Positions 17,588 through 26,984 of a stretch of 64,000 nt of DNA are shown here, one piece after another. The notes under the pieces were generated by a model. It had not been told where the DNA came from and did no database searches. It saw only the letters and a program-made list of their open reading frames with translations. This stretch comes from Veronia pacifica. Lineage in GTDB: Bacteria > Pseudomonadota > Gammaproteobacteria > Enterobacterales > Vibrionaceae. The DNA is taken from contig NZ_LYBM01000001.1 in the NCBI RefSeq assembly GCF_001707825.1, positions 62,001 through 126,000 of the forward strand. Direction: 5' to 3'. The translations under genes were made by a program, and so were the position numbers. The stretch's first letter is position 1, and the number at the start of each line of letters is the position of its first letter.

Positions 17588-17902
17588 TGAAAGACGAATA
17601 GGTTTTGCTCCTAAAGCAAAATCTCCCACAAAAAAGTGCAAGAGACAAAAATCTCATCTCCATTTTCACTTCGAGGCAGTGCACTTTGTTAGCAAGAAAA
17701 GTAAAAGGCAGGATAAAAAACTCTCATTTTCACAATGTGAGGTACATCTTTTCGATGACAAAGCGGAAGTCAGTTAACATTCTTTTGCTGAGACAATGGC
17801 GATAGCCAGATTGTTCTTTGCCACATTCAATATTATCACGGCAAGAAACGAGTGAGCCCGCTACATTACCCGGGAATAGATGTGGCAGTGACTTTAAATG
17901 GG
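17588..17902. other. Intergenic region without a recognised gene
   Basis: 315 bases between the MFS gene and the MreB-like gene. Short open frames are present on both strands but none has a ribosome site with a convincing protein. It presumably holds the MFS promoter. Confidence 0.5.
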
Positions 17903-18502
17903 CTAACCCGCCACCCAGAAAAAAGCGACCAGAGCAACGGCATAAAGACCCAACAAGGCTGCCAGTGTACCCGCTACTTTTCTTCCTTGCGCCACATCTG
18001 ATGCTTTATCTTTATTAACCTCTTTAAACAAAGAGGGGTAATGAAGGGTATCCGGTGATAACTCATCCCCCTCATAGATAAGGGTTTCACGGGCACCAGA
18101 TTTTACGAAGAGCTCGTCCAACGCCGCTTTCTCGACCTCGGTCAGACCGCCTTCATTTTTTTCCATAGGATGAACGACCACAGCATAAGGAGAGACAAAC
18201 AATCGGTACTTGCGCAGCGTATTGAAGCAGTGGCGAATGACTTTTTCCGCTCCATATGGCTCAGCAATGATAGTTCTTGGATGCGAAAATGGATTAACAA
18301 TATCCAGAGCCTCGGCGTCTTGGGTATGGGCACTATCGCCCAGCGCGACAATCACTTTTCCCTTTTTACCATCGTCACGCAAGGCAATCAGCGGCATCTC
18401 GTCAAACACTTTTCCGGTAGAGCAGTGTATTGCCCTAAGTCTGTGTGGCCAGATTTGCACATAAACCACCGCTAACAAACGTCGTCTTATCCAATACTGC
18501 AA
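17903..18502 (-). CDS. Short MreB/actin-like domain protein with C-terminal membrane anchor
   Basis: 199 residues. Residues ~12-150 resemble the first half of MreB: VYVQIWPHRLRAIHCSTGKV, then a GKVIVALGDSA turn, then TEVEKAALDELFVKSGAR, which recalls the MreB segment around ERRAIRESAQGAGAR. The second actin half and phosphate-2 loop are absent. The last ~25 residues form one membrane helix (LAALLGLYAVALVAFFWVAG). The start is taken as TTG 18502 because AAGGA stands seven bases before it. It cannot be a normal filament-forming MreB; the function is unknown. Confidence 0.6.
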   Translation of the reverse strand: MQYWIRRRLLAVVYVQIWPHRLRAIHCSTGKVFDEMPLIALRDDGKKGKVIVALGDSAHTQDAEALDIVNPFSHPRTIIAEPYGAEKVIRHCFNTLRKYRLFVSPYAVVVHPMEKNEGGLTEVEKAALDELFVKSGARETLIYEGDELSPDTLHYPSLFKEVNKDKASDVAQGRKVAGTLAALLGLYAVALVAFFWVAG

Positions 18503-18541
18503 ACAAATATCCTTATGTGCGTGTTGACTCCCCTATGCCTG

Positions 18542-19006
18542 TCAGATTTCTACACACTCAAAAATCGAATCAATGATGACAGGAAGGTTGCCCCTCAGCG
18601 AGTTGGCACCCAGCACAGAGCGGGCATGAATTCCCTTCGTACCAAATACCTCGACCATAAGATCTGAGCATCCATCAAGCACTTCGGGATGACGCTCAAA
18701 ATCCTCAGTTGCATTGATGAAACCCTGAAGTTTCACCACTCGGGTGACCATTTCAAGTGTACCCAATTCTTGCTTTACCGCTGCCAAAATATCGAGACCT
18801 GTGGCACGAGCAAATTCATAGCCTTGCTCGACACTGAAATCACGCCCCACTTTCCCTTTGAGTGCTCCATTGATATCCATCGTGGGGCCCTTTCCAGAAA
18901 TATAGAGCAAATTGCCGGTGCGGACACAATTTGTATAGCTCCCTTTTGGGTGTGACGCATTTGGTAATATCAAACCCATCTGACGCAATTTATCTTCTAT
19001 TTCCAT
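18542..19006 (-). CDS. RidA family protein
   Basis: 154 residues from ATG 19006 (GGGTGA upstream), belonging to the longer RidA-like subgroup beginning MEIEDKLRQMGLILP. The chorismate-mutase-like fold motifs are present: GNLLYISGKGPTMDINGALK, KLQGFINATEDFERHPEVLD and HARSVLGANSLRGNLPVIID, where the Arg that binds carboxylates in RidA is kept. It may deaminate imine/enamine intermediates. A truncated relative lies at 33729-33935. Confidence 0.82.
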   Translation of the reverse strand: MEIEDKLRQMGLILPNASHPKGSYTNCVRTGNLLYISGKGPTMDINGALKGKVGRDFSVEQGYEFARATGLDILAAVKQELGTLEMVTRVVKLQGFINATEDFERHPEVLDGCSDLMVEVFGTKGIHARSVLGANSLRGNLPVIIDSIFECVEI

Positions 19007-19219
19007 TGCTTTCATCACCCTTTAAACAGTCTGTTAGATTAGAATTGACGCACGGTTCAATTCTCATACTAACCGAGTGGTTTTGAAGTGATTAAAATAG
19101 AAATTACAGGTCTGGTCACAGAATTATCGAATTCGTCATCAATAAGAAACAATTCATTCGTTTACGCACTAGGCATGGTTAGTTTCTTGTTGGCCTTTAT
19201 TCTGTAACATATGAATATA

Positions 19220-19256
19220 AAAAGGCCGTGAGATTCGAATTAAATCACACGACCTA
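19220..19256 (-). terminator. Probable terminator after the unknown gene at 19276
   Basis: On the minus strand AGGTCGTGTGATT pairs imperfectly with AATCTCACGGCCT across a short loop and runs into TTTTTATA. It lies 20 bases beyond the stop of the 184-residue gene. Confidence 0.6.
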
Positions 19257-19275
19257 ATTTATTCGTTTAGAAAAT

Positions 19276-19830
19276 TTACAAGACACGCAGGCATTTTTCG
19301 GGTGGTAAACTCAATAAGTTGTTGGCAAAGATTAGCTTTTCATCACGCCAACGCTTCGCGGACTCCGCACTGTCTTTTGACTGTCGGTCTGCATCAAAAT
19401 AGCTGCGCTGTGGCATACCATCGGCAGGAGTCATCACCATAGACTGCTCATTAGCTCTCACAGTAAACAGAAACTGCCCTCTTTGTCCTGATTGTGCTGC
19501 TGGATGATGGAGCGTAGTGTCACAACAATAGCGCTTTTCACTTATTGCCCGGCATGTATATTCAAATGCGTCTTGCGTTCCTCTTCCGGGAAAGGAGGTA
19601 TAAATACTGATTCCATCTCGCTGCAGTGGTCCATTTCCCGCACTGAGCTCAACGGCGTACTGCACTAACCTAAAGCCAAGCACCAATCCCCCAATGCTAT
19701 TGATACCACTGAATTGAATAGCGCACTCCAGATCGAGTTTAAGCCGATATTCATCTTCATACAGATACAGCTCTGGACTCGCCCAGTCACTTCGAGGAAG
19801 AAGTAAGTCAGTGATGTCAGTGTGGTTCAT
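19276..19830 (-). CDS. Hypothetical protein, 184 residues
   Basis: I do not recognise the family. There is no signal peptide. A middle segment IQFSGINSIGGLVLGFRLVQ is rich in Gly and hydrophobic residues, but too short for a confident membrane span. Two adjacent cysteines (RYCCDTTLHH) and a C-terminal Cys are present. The product looks like a soluble globular protein. It stands alone between a RidA gene and the long disordered protein, with a probable terminator after it. Confidence 0.6.
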   Translation of the reverse strand: MNHTDITDLLLPRSDWASPELYLYEDEYRLKLDLECAIQFSGINSIGGLVLGFRLVQYAVELSAGNGPLQRDGISIYTSFPGRGTQDAFEYTCRAISEKRYCCDTTLHHPAAQSGQRGQFLFTVRANEQSMVMTPADGMPQRSYFDADRQSKDSAESAKRWRDEKLIFANNLLSLPPEKCLRVL

Positions 19831-20186
19831 TCAAGTCTCCGCGTCTTTTTAACAAAGTAGGAGAACCACTTTATATGAAGGAAAAAGAAAAAAAGGTGTC
19901 AGCACTTACATTTTTTCTCTACTTTTTAATTTTTAGTTGGCTATCGCTTAATATTCTCACTTCTTTTCTCATTATCTTTATTTTTTCAATAACAACGATA
20001 AATTTTTACAATAATAAGACAGTAATATATGTTAGAAGCATTAATGTTTTTTAGAAGCACCAATATTTGTTAAAAGCCTTAATATTATTAATGGTAATGT
20101 GCGTTTTCACTTGTTCACTGTTATGAGTGAAGTCATTTTCTGTCAACGAAAAACGTCAGGAACTATTTTTATAAATAGTATTATCG
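19831..20186. other. AT-rich intergenic region
   Basis: 356 bases, strongly AT-rich, with short imperfect direct repeats of TTAGAAGCA-type sequence around 20032-20080 (AGAAGCATTAATGTT, AGAAGCACCAATATT, AAAGCCTTAATATT). No gene or clear terminator was seen. Confidence 0.45.
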
Positions 20187-22814
20187 TTAAGGCTTATTAC
20201 TGGCTATTTTGCTAGTGATCTGGTTGGTATGGTAATCGTGTCTTGATTGCCCCACTTCATTTGTTTCCTGGATGTATGCTTCTCTCTCCGCTTTCGCTTT
20301 TTCCTGATCCATCACATCGATCAATTTTTCATTCGTAGCAATCTCGTGTTCCAACATTCTTCTGCGTTGTAAGTCCTCAATAGCCTGATTTTCCTCCATT
20401 TGTCTGATTTCTTCTTCAAGACGTTGCTGATCACGAAGTAACTCTTCGGACCATTGAGCTCTCTCTCTTTCTATTTTCTCTATTAACGCGTTTTCATCCG
20501 ACAGCATTTTGCTCTGTTTTTGCTCTATCTCACGTTCACGGGCAAGAAGTAGCCCGTCTGTATTTCCTTGTGCTTCTGCGAAATCCAAAACGAGTCGGTT
20601 AAATTCATCATCATCCTTTGTATTTTCAATCTTTTCTCTCAGTTCAGCCTCTCTGTTGTAAGCCTCATCGATTGTCTGTGGACCTGCAGAGTATGATTCA
20701 ATTTCACCATTAAGATTACTCTCAGGTAACGACTCGTGTCCGGCATCGTTCTGGCTTTCAGCATGAGAAGTATCGACGCGAAGTACCTGTTCATTTTCAC
20801 GGAAAACATTTACTTCAGACTCTACGTCTACCCTGTTCTGTATTTGTTGCTCACTCTCTTGATGAGGAATCTCTGTAGTATCCGGTCCGAAGTAAGATGA
20901 ATCTTCAACAACGTGATTTAGCGAACCTTGTTCGACATACACAGGACTTGCTTGATTGTGCTCGACCGCACCGGGATGCGTAACAACAGTATCTGAAGGC
21001 CTTCCAGACTCAATATGCGGGTGACGAGTTGCTGCTCCACCAGATTCTTCAATATGAAGATCCTCTAGTGTGTTGGCTAATTCAATCTGTACTTCACTTT
21101 TAGCTTGTTCTATATGGTGAATTTGTATGCCGGAAACATCGCTGTCTCTGTCAATACTATTTCCCTCTTGTACAATCGCCTCCTCCTTCGCCTGTGCAGC
21201 AGAGTGAGCATCAAAGACGGGCGAATGTCTTTGCGTAACTATCTGAGGGTTGAGCCCGGTATCATCCGGATATTCGTCCGTTTGCCCTGCTGATTCTTTG
21301 ATTGGTTTTTCCGTTGTTTGAGGAGTTGTGTAAATAGTTGTTGGCGTTGACGTATCTCCTACCCCCGGTGTTCCGGTATGTTTTGACTCAGTATCTGCCT
21401 GCGCAATGTGTACCTCAACCTGAGATTGTTCAACTGCATTTTTTGCAGCTTCCAGTGATGCTTCTGCATAAAATACTTCTTCAGTAGGTAGCCCTTCACC
21501 ACTGTCGACGCTTGATTGGTACTGATGGGCTGCTTCAACTGCGGCTTTGTCAGCTTGATGTTGCGACTGGGGGGACAGAGAACGACCGGAAAGCATGCGT
21601 GGTTTAGGGGTTTCTCGCTCAGTGGTTTGCCCATCAGCATCAAATATAATGTTGTCTTTACCCTCTGTCAGCGGCACTTTATTTTTGCCTGTTGGCTTTA
21701 TTTCTTTTGATGTCTCAGATGGCTCTCCTTCTTGGGTAGCAGGAATACCATCTGGCTGCCCAGTCTGCTTACTCTGCTCCCCGTCAATGTCCGTTTCCTT
21801 ACTTTTATCTCCATTTGTTTTTACAGGTGTATCTCGCGAGGCTACCTGCTTTTCTCCTTCGTCATGTTTTTTTTCTTCACTAAGTGGCTTAGATTTGCTC
21901 TCCACATCAGTAGTATTTAGTGGCCCGTATTCTGAACGTAATTTATCTTCCTCAAGTTTATCTAGCATTCTCTTCGCATCTTTACCTTTGAACAGATTAT
22001 TAAATTTATCTGTCGATGGGTCTCTGTATACATCAAGAATTTTCCTCACCAATGCCGTTTTTTCAAGTGTCTCGATTTTAAACTCACTACTGTCCAAAAA
22101 TCTCGCTTTGACATCTTCCATTTCTTTGGGAAACATTTCTTCCAATTTTTCGTAGAACCCAACTTTTTTAGATGTGCCTCCATCCAGTCCTTTCAACAGT
22201 GCTCGATATACATGTCGCGCTATCGTAGACTTTTGCATCTTTTCAAGATTATTAGCATTACTCATATTGCTCATAATCTTTTCATCACTTTCACGTAGTT
22301 TTCTACCCGCTCGTTTTAGGGGTTTTTTTTCACCTTCACTTTTAATCTGATGGATATTATCTGGATTTTTATTACCACTATTGTTTTTTTGTTTTTTCTT
22401 ATTGGAGTAATTAGACAACTCCCCACCTTTCAAATCCTTCAACTCTCCTTTACTATTTTCATCTTGTTTTTTTGTCGTAGAGATAAATACTTTATTACTA
22501 CCCGTTTGATTATTTTTTTCTATATCTAAACCTGATGTTTTAACATCTTTAGATCTGTTGTCTTCTTTTCTATCACTAATAGTATTTGACGTAGTGTTTA
22601 TGGTGGCTGGATTTGCTTTGGCATTACTCTCAACAGTCTTGCTTTGATATTGTATTTTATCACTCGGATCGACTGCAGGTCGGTATTTCAACGAACCTTT
22701 ATCATTCACCGGATCAACGAATACAAATGATTTATTATCCAGCATTTTCCCTTTGTTTGTGCTATCAGGAGAAATATTATTATTTTCTAATTTTTTCTTT
22801 GACTCTACTGACAT
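20187..22814 (-). CDS. Large cysteine-free, low-complexity coiled-coil protein of unknown function
   Basis: 875 residues; family not recognised. No signal peptide or membrane helix is seen. Residues 1-185 are Lys/Asn/Ser-rich and basic. About 190-295 may be a small helical domain (ARHVYRALLKGLDGGTSKKV to MLDKLEEDKLRSEYG). About 300-715 is acidic and Gln/Glu/Thr-rich with a degenerate repeat (VEQSQVEVHIAQAD at 461, IEQAKSEVQIELA at 568). 755-850 is a strong coiled coil ending in a 20-residue tail. No cysteine was found. GAGGATAG precedes the ATG. The AT-rich 5' part suggests transfer. A secreted or surface-associated role is possible but unproven. Confidence 0.7.
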   Translation of the reverse strand: MSVESKKKLENNNISPDSTNKGKMLDNKSFVFVDPVNDKGSLKYRPAVDPSDKIQYQSKTVESNAKANPATINTTSNTISDRKEDNRSKDVKTSGLDIEKNNQTGSNKVFISTTKKQDENSKGELKDLKGGELSNYSNKKKQKNNSGNKNPDNIHQIKSEGEKKPLKRAGRKLRESDEKIMSNMSNANNLEKMQKSTIARHVYRALLKGLDGGTSKKVGFYEKLEEMFPKEMEDVKARFLDSSEFKIETLEKTALVRKILDVYRDPSTDKFNNLFKGKDAKRMLDKLEEDKLRSEYGPLNTTDVESKSKPLSEEKKHDEGEKQVASRDTPVKTNGDKSKETDIDGEQSKQTGQPDGIPATQEGEPSETSKEIKPTGKNKVPLTEGKDNIIFDADGQTTERETPKPRMLSGRSLSPQSQHQADKAAVEAAHQYQSSVDSGEGLPTEEVFYAEASLEAAKNAVEQSQVEVHIAQADTESKHTGTPGVGDTSTPTTIYTTPQTTEKPIKESAGQTDEYPDDTGLNPQIVTQRHSPVFDAHSAAQAKEEAIVQEGNSIDRDSDVSGIQIHHIEQAKSEVQIELANTLEDLHIEESGGAATRHPHIESGRPSDTVVTHPGAVEHNQASPVYVEQGSLNHVVEDSSYFGPDTTEIPHQESEQQIQNRVDVESEVNVFRENEQVLRVDTSHAESQNDAGHESLPESNLNGEIESYSAGPQTIDEAYNREAELREKIENTKDDDEFNRLVLDFAEAQGNTDGLLLAREREIEQKQSKMLSDENALIEKIERERAQWSEELLRDQQRLEEEIRQMEENQAIEDLQRRRMLEHEIATNEKLIDVMDQEKAKAEREAYIQETNEVGQSRHDYHTNQITSKIASNKP

Positions 22815-23220
22815 GCTATCCTCACAAAGTATACTCAGGGAAATTTTTACACACCTGCTATAAGATTATTATATTAAGAATAAACATCTCGTTTCATTTC
22901 TAAGAGCAAATATATTTTTAATGATAATTAAATTCAACTTATCGTTATAAAAAATTTATAAGTTTATTTAAAAAGAGCAACTCGATAGTAAAATATCTCT
23001 ACCTAACATGTATTCACTATTATCGATAAATGATAGCGAAAACCCGATAGCGCATAACGAACAAAAATATGATTTGTATCGCATTTAATATGATGAATGA
23101 CCCCATTGGTTCATTATTTTTGCATGATCTGTCTCGACAAACTCGCAAGGTGAAAAAGTTAAGTCATCACTGATAAAAATAGACTTTATATCGTCAGTGA
23201 GATCTATCAACGACGTGAAT
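22815..23220. other. AT-rich divergent promoter region
   Basis: 406 bases separating the 875-residue gene (leftward) and the lipoprotein nuclease-like gene (rightward). It is AT-rich with no coding signal and presumably holds both promoters. An imperfect inverted repeat around GAATGACCCCATTGGTTCATT at 23095 is the only structure noted. Confidence 0.45.
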
Positions 23221-24614
23221 ATGGGTATGACCATGAAAGGAAAAAAACATCTGCTCAGCCTGCTTATTAGCACAACGCTACTGGCAGGATGCGCTCAAAC
23301 CACTGTAACAAAGAATAAAAATGTGCAGCCAGCCTTCACCGTTGCTGCCTACAATCTTTCATTTGATCGAGGTACCTTTTCTCAGCTTACAGATGAACTT
23401 GCCACAAGTCCCTCACAGCAACATCAGCTCGTTTTCGCTTTTCAGCAGGGCATGCTATCAGGTGATAACAAGCAACGCGCGGAGAAAATCATACAAATAA
23501 GAAATGTCGCTGCTGCGATTCAAGCCACTCGACCTCATGTTTTAATGATGAGTGAGTTTAATAATGATGGTACTGGTGACGATACTCAGGCACTGCGTAA
23601 TTTTCAAAAAAACTACCTGTCTGTTGGTCAATTCAGTGATGGTCTGCTCGGCGGCGAACGCCTAGCCCCGCTTGCCTACCCATTTGGTGAGAGTTTTTCT
23701 ACTAATACAGGACTCAACAGCGGCTATGATCTCGACAATAACGGTAAAGTCGCCCTCCCCGGTGATGCGTGGGGCTTCGGCTTTTATCACGGACAGTATG
23801 CCTTTGCCGTGTTGTCGCAGTTCGAAATTGATCGCGAGAATATTCGCACCTTCCAACAATTTAAATGGAAAGATTTACTAGGCGCACAAATCCCGACTAT
23901 TACAAACTGTGATAGCGAGCGTTATTCAATCCCCGATGGCATGAAATGCGGCGATAACTGGTATAGCGATGAAGAGTGGCAACAAATGCGCCTGTCATCT
24001 AAAAACCATGTTGATGTGCCCGTCATTATCAGCACCAACGAAGGTGACAAAGCAGTTCATCTCTTAATGTCTCATCCCACCCCACCTGTTTTTGATACCG
24101 TCACCATTAATAACAAACTGCGAAACCGCGATGAAATAAAGTTTTGGCACGACTACATCGACGGAAAGCCTTATTTCTATGACGATAGCGGTAAAAATGG
24201 TGGACTTAGCGAAGGTGCAAACTTCGTTATCATGGGCGATTTAAATGCAGATCCAGATGCAGGTGACGGGTTTACGGAAACTATCGGTGCTCTGCTATCT
24301 CATCCCTCCGTCAACCAGCAGGCTACTACAGGGCAATTTGTCCCCACCAGTTCAGGCGCAGTCAGTGCTATGAAGGTAAAGAGTGTCGTACTGATAATCC
24401 TTACCCAGCTCGGGTAACCAGTACTTTTGGCCTTCGGGTTGACCATGTTATTCCATCAAACACTCTCACTATTACTAATTCTGGAGTTTTCTGGCCAGCA
24501 CTTGGTGAACTAGGTCGCGGTCTGATGAATGATAAAACGGTAGGAAAGTACGGTGCAGGCAAAGATGTATCGTCTGATCACCGGATGGTCTGGATCAAAG
24601 CCAGCTTGAACTGA
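23221..24614 (+). pseudogene. Endonuclease/exonuclease/phosphatase-family lipoprotein, frameshifted near the 3' end
   Basis: The first frame encodes a lipoprotein signal (LLISTTLLAGCAQ) and an EEP domain with FTVAAYNLSFDRG, VLMMSEFNNDG (metal-binding Glu), LLMSHPTPP and FVIMGDLNADP (catalytic Asp-Asn). It then shifts into nonsense and stops at 24415-24417. From about 24339 another frame continues to a stop at 24612, reading GLRVDHVIPS and SSDHRMVWIKA, the conserved terminal Asp-His motif. So an indel between about 24340 and 24372 separates the last catalytic histidine from the rest. The start among three nearby ATGs (23221, 23227, 23233) is uncertain. Intact, it would be a secreted nuclease or phosphodiesterase. 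Confidence 0.8.
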
Positions 24615-24765
24615 TCACTATCAATACTGAAGTACTGAAGTACTGAAGAAAGTGTGGCCCCGTTAAATAACGGAGCCACACTTTCAAATGCTTCCCGTTT
24701 CAAACTAGCCTGGTTTTCGGTATTAATTGCTGATTTCACACACCGAGCTGTTTGAAGGTGATGTT

Positions 24766-25194
24766 TTATATACTGACTATTGGCTCTATATATTCGTTAA
24801 ATTCCAGCACGTTGCCATCCGGATCCCGGATAAAACAGGCAATGCGGTTCGGTCCTATCTTCATTGGCCCCTCTGTTATGGTTATTGACGATTCATGACA
24901 AAACATCACGAAATGATTCATTGAGTCAACGACGAAAGCAACGTGAGTAATACCGGGCAGCTTGACCTGACTGTCTTGCAAAACGTTAAATGTTCTGGAT
25001 GGATTGGGCTCTGCATTGAAGATAAGGTTAAGCGTAACACTGTAATCATTGATTAATTCAGCAGCATCATGTTCTGGCAACTCAGTTTCTATATTCATTC
25101 CAAGACCAGCATAAAAACGCAGTGCTTCTGACCGATCACTGACACGAATACCAACATGCTCATAGGACAGCACTTTGAATAGCTTACTCATCAT
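24766..25194 (-). CDS. VOC/glyoxalase-family protein
   Basis: 142 residues from ATG 25194 (AGAGGA six bases upstream). One glyoxalase-fold unit: YEHVGIRVSDRSEALRFYAG at the start, HVAFVVD in the middle and ACFIRDPDGNVLEFNEY at the end, giving His and Glu metal ligands typical of the superfamily. It starts just after the GST stop, so both form an operon. It may act on glutathione adducts, but the substrate is unknown. Confidence 0.82.
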   Translation of the reverse strand: MMSKLFKVLSYEHVGIRVSDRSEALRFYAGLGMNIETELPEHDAAELINDYSVTLNLIFNAEPNPSRTFNVLQDSQVKLPGITHVAFVVDSMNHFVMFCHESSITITEGPMKIGPNRIACFIRDPDGNVLEFNEYIEPIVSI

Positions 25195-25208
25195 CTGAGT
25201 CCTCTTCA

Positions 25209-25811
25209 CTACGCTCGCTCAATACCTGACATGGCAATATAACCGTCGAGAACTTCCAACCGCCTGCACCAAGCAACCACAGCGCTGAATTCAGTCGTGG
25301 AAACGCCCCCCTGATGAGCCAGTGCTATGTATGGGTAGCACGCGATATCTGCTAACGTTGGCGCATTTCCAACTAACCAGCCGGTTGGTTCCAACGCCGC
25401 ATCCAGAACGTTAAGTACCTCTTCCGCACTACCTCTTGCTTTCTCCACATCTACATCGACCGAAAAGAGATCATGCAGACGGGCATCATTGGGCCCTCGC
25501 GCGATTTCATTGCCAGAAAAAGATAACCATTGCATCACCTTTGCCTGCTCAAAGGCGACCTGAGGCCACCAATCCTCCAAGGCATGCTTCATCGCCAGAT
25601 AGACAAGGATTGCCTGCGAGTCTCGAAGGATCAGTCCATGATCATCCAGCACCGGGATCTGCCCAAGCGGATTTAAACCAAGAAACGCTTCACGCTTGTG
25701 CTCACCGTTCAAGTAGTCGACTGGCACAATGTCGAGTGGGATATTATTGAGCGCACAGAAAAGTCTGACTTTGTAACAATTTCCCGATAACTCCAGATCG
25801 TACAGTTTCAT
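25209..25811 (-). CDS. Glutathione S-transferase family protein
   Basis: 200 residues. The N-terminal thioredoxin-like half contains GNCYKVRLFCALNNIPLDIV, LNPLGQIPVLDD (cis-Pro) and LRDSQAILVYLA (Ser binding the gamma-glutamyl group). The C-terminal helical half contains GNAPTLADIACYPYIAL. GGAGGAC precedes the ATG. First gene of a two-gene operon with the VOC protein and divergent from a LysR regulator, which probably controls both. Confidence 0.86.
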   Translation of the reverse strand: MKLYDLELSGNCYKVRLFCALNNIPLDIVPVDYLNGEHKREAFLGLNPLGQIPVLDDHGLILRDSQAILVYLAMKHALEDWWPQVAFEQAKVMQWLSFSGNEIARGPNDARLHDLFSVDVDVEKARGSAEEVLNVLDAALEPTGWLVGNAPTLADIACYPYIALAHQGGVSTTEFSAVVAWCRRLEVLDGYIAMSGIERA

Positions 25812-26081
25812 CGCCGTCCTCCCGTCGGTGGCTTAACTGAAATAACTGTACCTGCTAACACGCTCCAAAACAGTCTGAATACTTGCCAATCAAAGCTGCA
25901 ATTTTGCATCTCCCCCCGATATTCATCAGCAAAATACGAAACTCGCCACGGCAAAAACAAAAACGCTGACACACAATCTATCGAAAGTCGCAGACGATTG
26001 AGCGCTACATCCTCCCAATGAAGGATTGTCAGATAACGAATAATTTCTCAGGATAATTGTCTGAAGCAAAAGGAGATAAGG

Positions 26082-26984
26082 ATGACGTCAAAGAAATTTG
26101 CCCATTTAAACTGGAATGACCTGAGAGTGTTCCATGCTTTTGCCAATACAGACTCTGTCAACAGTGCGTCAAGACATCTTGGGGTAGATAACTCGACAGT
26201 ATCAAGACGTCTTTTGGCGCTCGAAAAGAGCATTGATACCATGCTGATCCGCAGAACAAGAAATGGCTATAAACTGACAGGTGACGGTATTCAGTTGAAG
26301 TCACTGGTGCAGGAGATGACTGACGGCGTAGAGAACATTCAGCAGTGGTTAAAAGAAAAACAGACTACCTTATCCGGCTCTGTGTCAATTAGTTGCTGTG
26401 ATATCTCGCTACCCCGTTTGTCTCTGCTTATCAGGCACTTTCAGGCCAAATATCCCAGCGTCAAATTCACCATTCACGCCACCGCCCGGCTGGCAAATAT
26501 GGGGGCAAATGGTGTTGATCTCGCGATAAGAGCAACAAACCACCCGGATGACAGTCTGGTGGGTATCTGTCTCGAGCATTTTTCGTTTGCATTAGCTGCC
26601 CCATCGTCTGCCACACATCAGGATTTACTGCCATGGGTAGGTCTGAATGACGGCCAGCAAACCCTTCCCTCTGAACGCTGGCAAGGCCTAGAAAAGTTAC
26701 GCTGTCACTCTACGTTGTCAACAGACAGCTACCTGAACGTGGCACAGTTAATTGCAAATGGTAATGGAATAGGACTTATCCCCGAATTCATTGTTCGTGG
26801 CGACCCGCTTTTACAACGTTTCCCCACACAGTCACCGCTACCAGAATGGCAACTCTGGTTACTGTTTCAACCTCAGTTGAGAAAAAGCCCTGTAATGCGG
26901 ACATTTTGTGACTTCCTCAAAGTCAACTGGCAAGTAACCCACTCAACGCTTAATGAAGAACTTTCACCTTCGCCTGCGTGCTAG
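26082..26984 (+). CDS. LysR-family transcriptional regulator
   Basis: 300 residues. The N-terminal winged HTH reads LNWNDLRVFHAFANTDSVNS and VDNSTVSRRLLALEKSID. The C-terminal half is a periplasmic-binding-like effector domain (LSGSVSISCCDISLPRLSLL). AAAGGAGA precedes the ATG. It is divergent from the gst-VOC pair with about 270 bases between, the usual LysR layout, so these two are the likely targets. The effector is unknown. Confidence 0.88.
   Translation: MTSKKFAHLNWNDLRVFHAFANTDSVNSASRHLGVDNSTVSRRLLALEKSIDTMLIRRTRNGYKLTGDGIQLKSLVQEMTDGVENIQQWLKEKQTTLSGSVSISCCDISLPRLSLLIRHFQAKYPSVKFTIHATARLANMGANGVDLAIRATNHPDDSLVGICLEHFSFALAAPSSATHQDLLPWVGLNDGQQTLPSERWQGLEKLRCHSTLSTDSYLNVAQLIANGNGIGLIPEFIVRGDPLLQRFPTQSPLPEWQLWLLFQPQLRKSPVMRTFCDFLKVNWQVTHSTLNEELSPSPAC

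Noticed and set aside
21595-22155. 186-codon plus-strand frame inside the 875-residue gene
   Set aside because: Its Ser/Leu/Phe-rich translation is what antisense to a Glu/Lys-rich gene gives; the minus frame has a proper ribosome site and a coiled-coil pattern.
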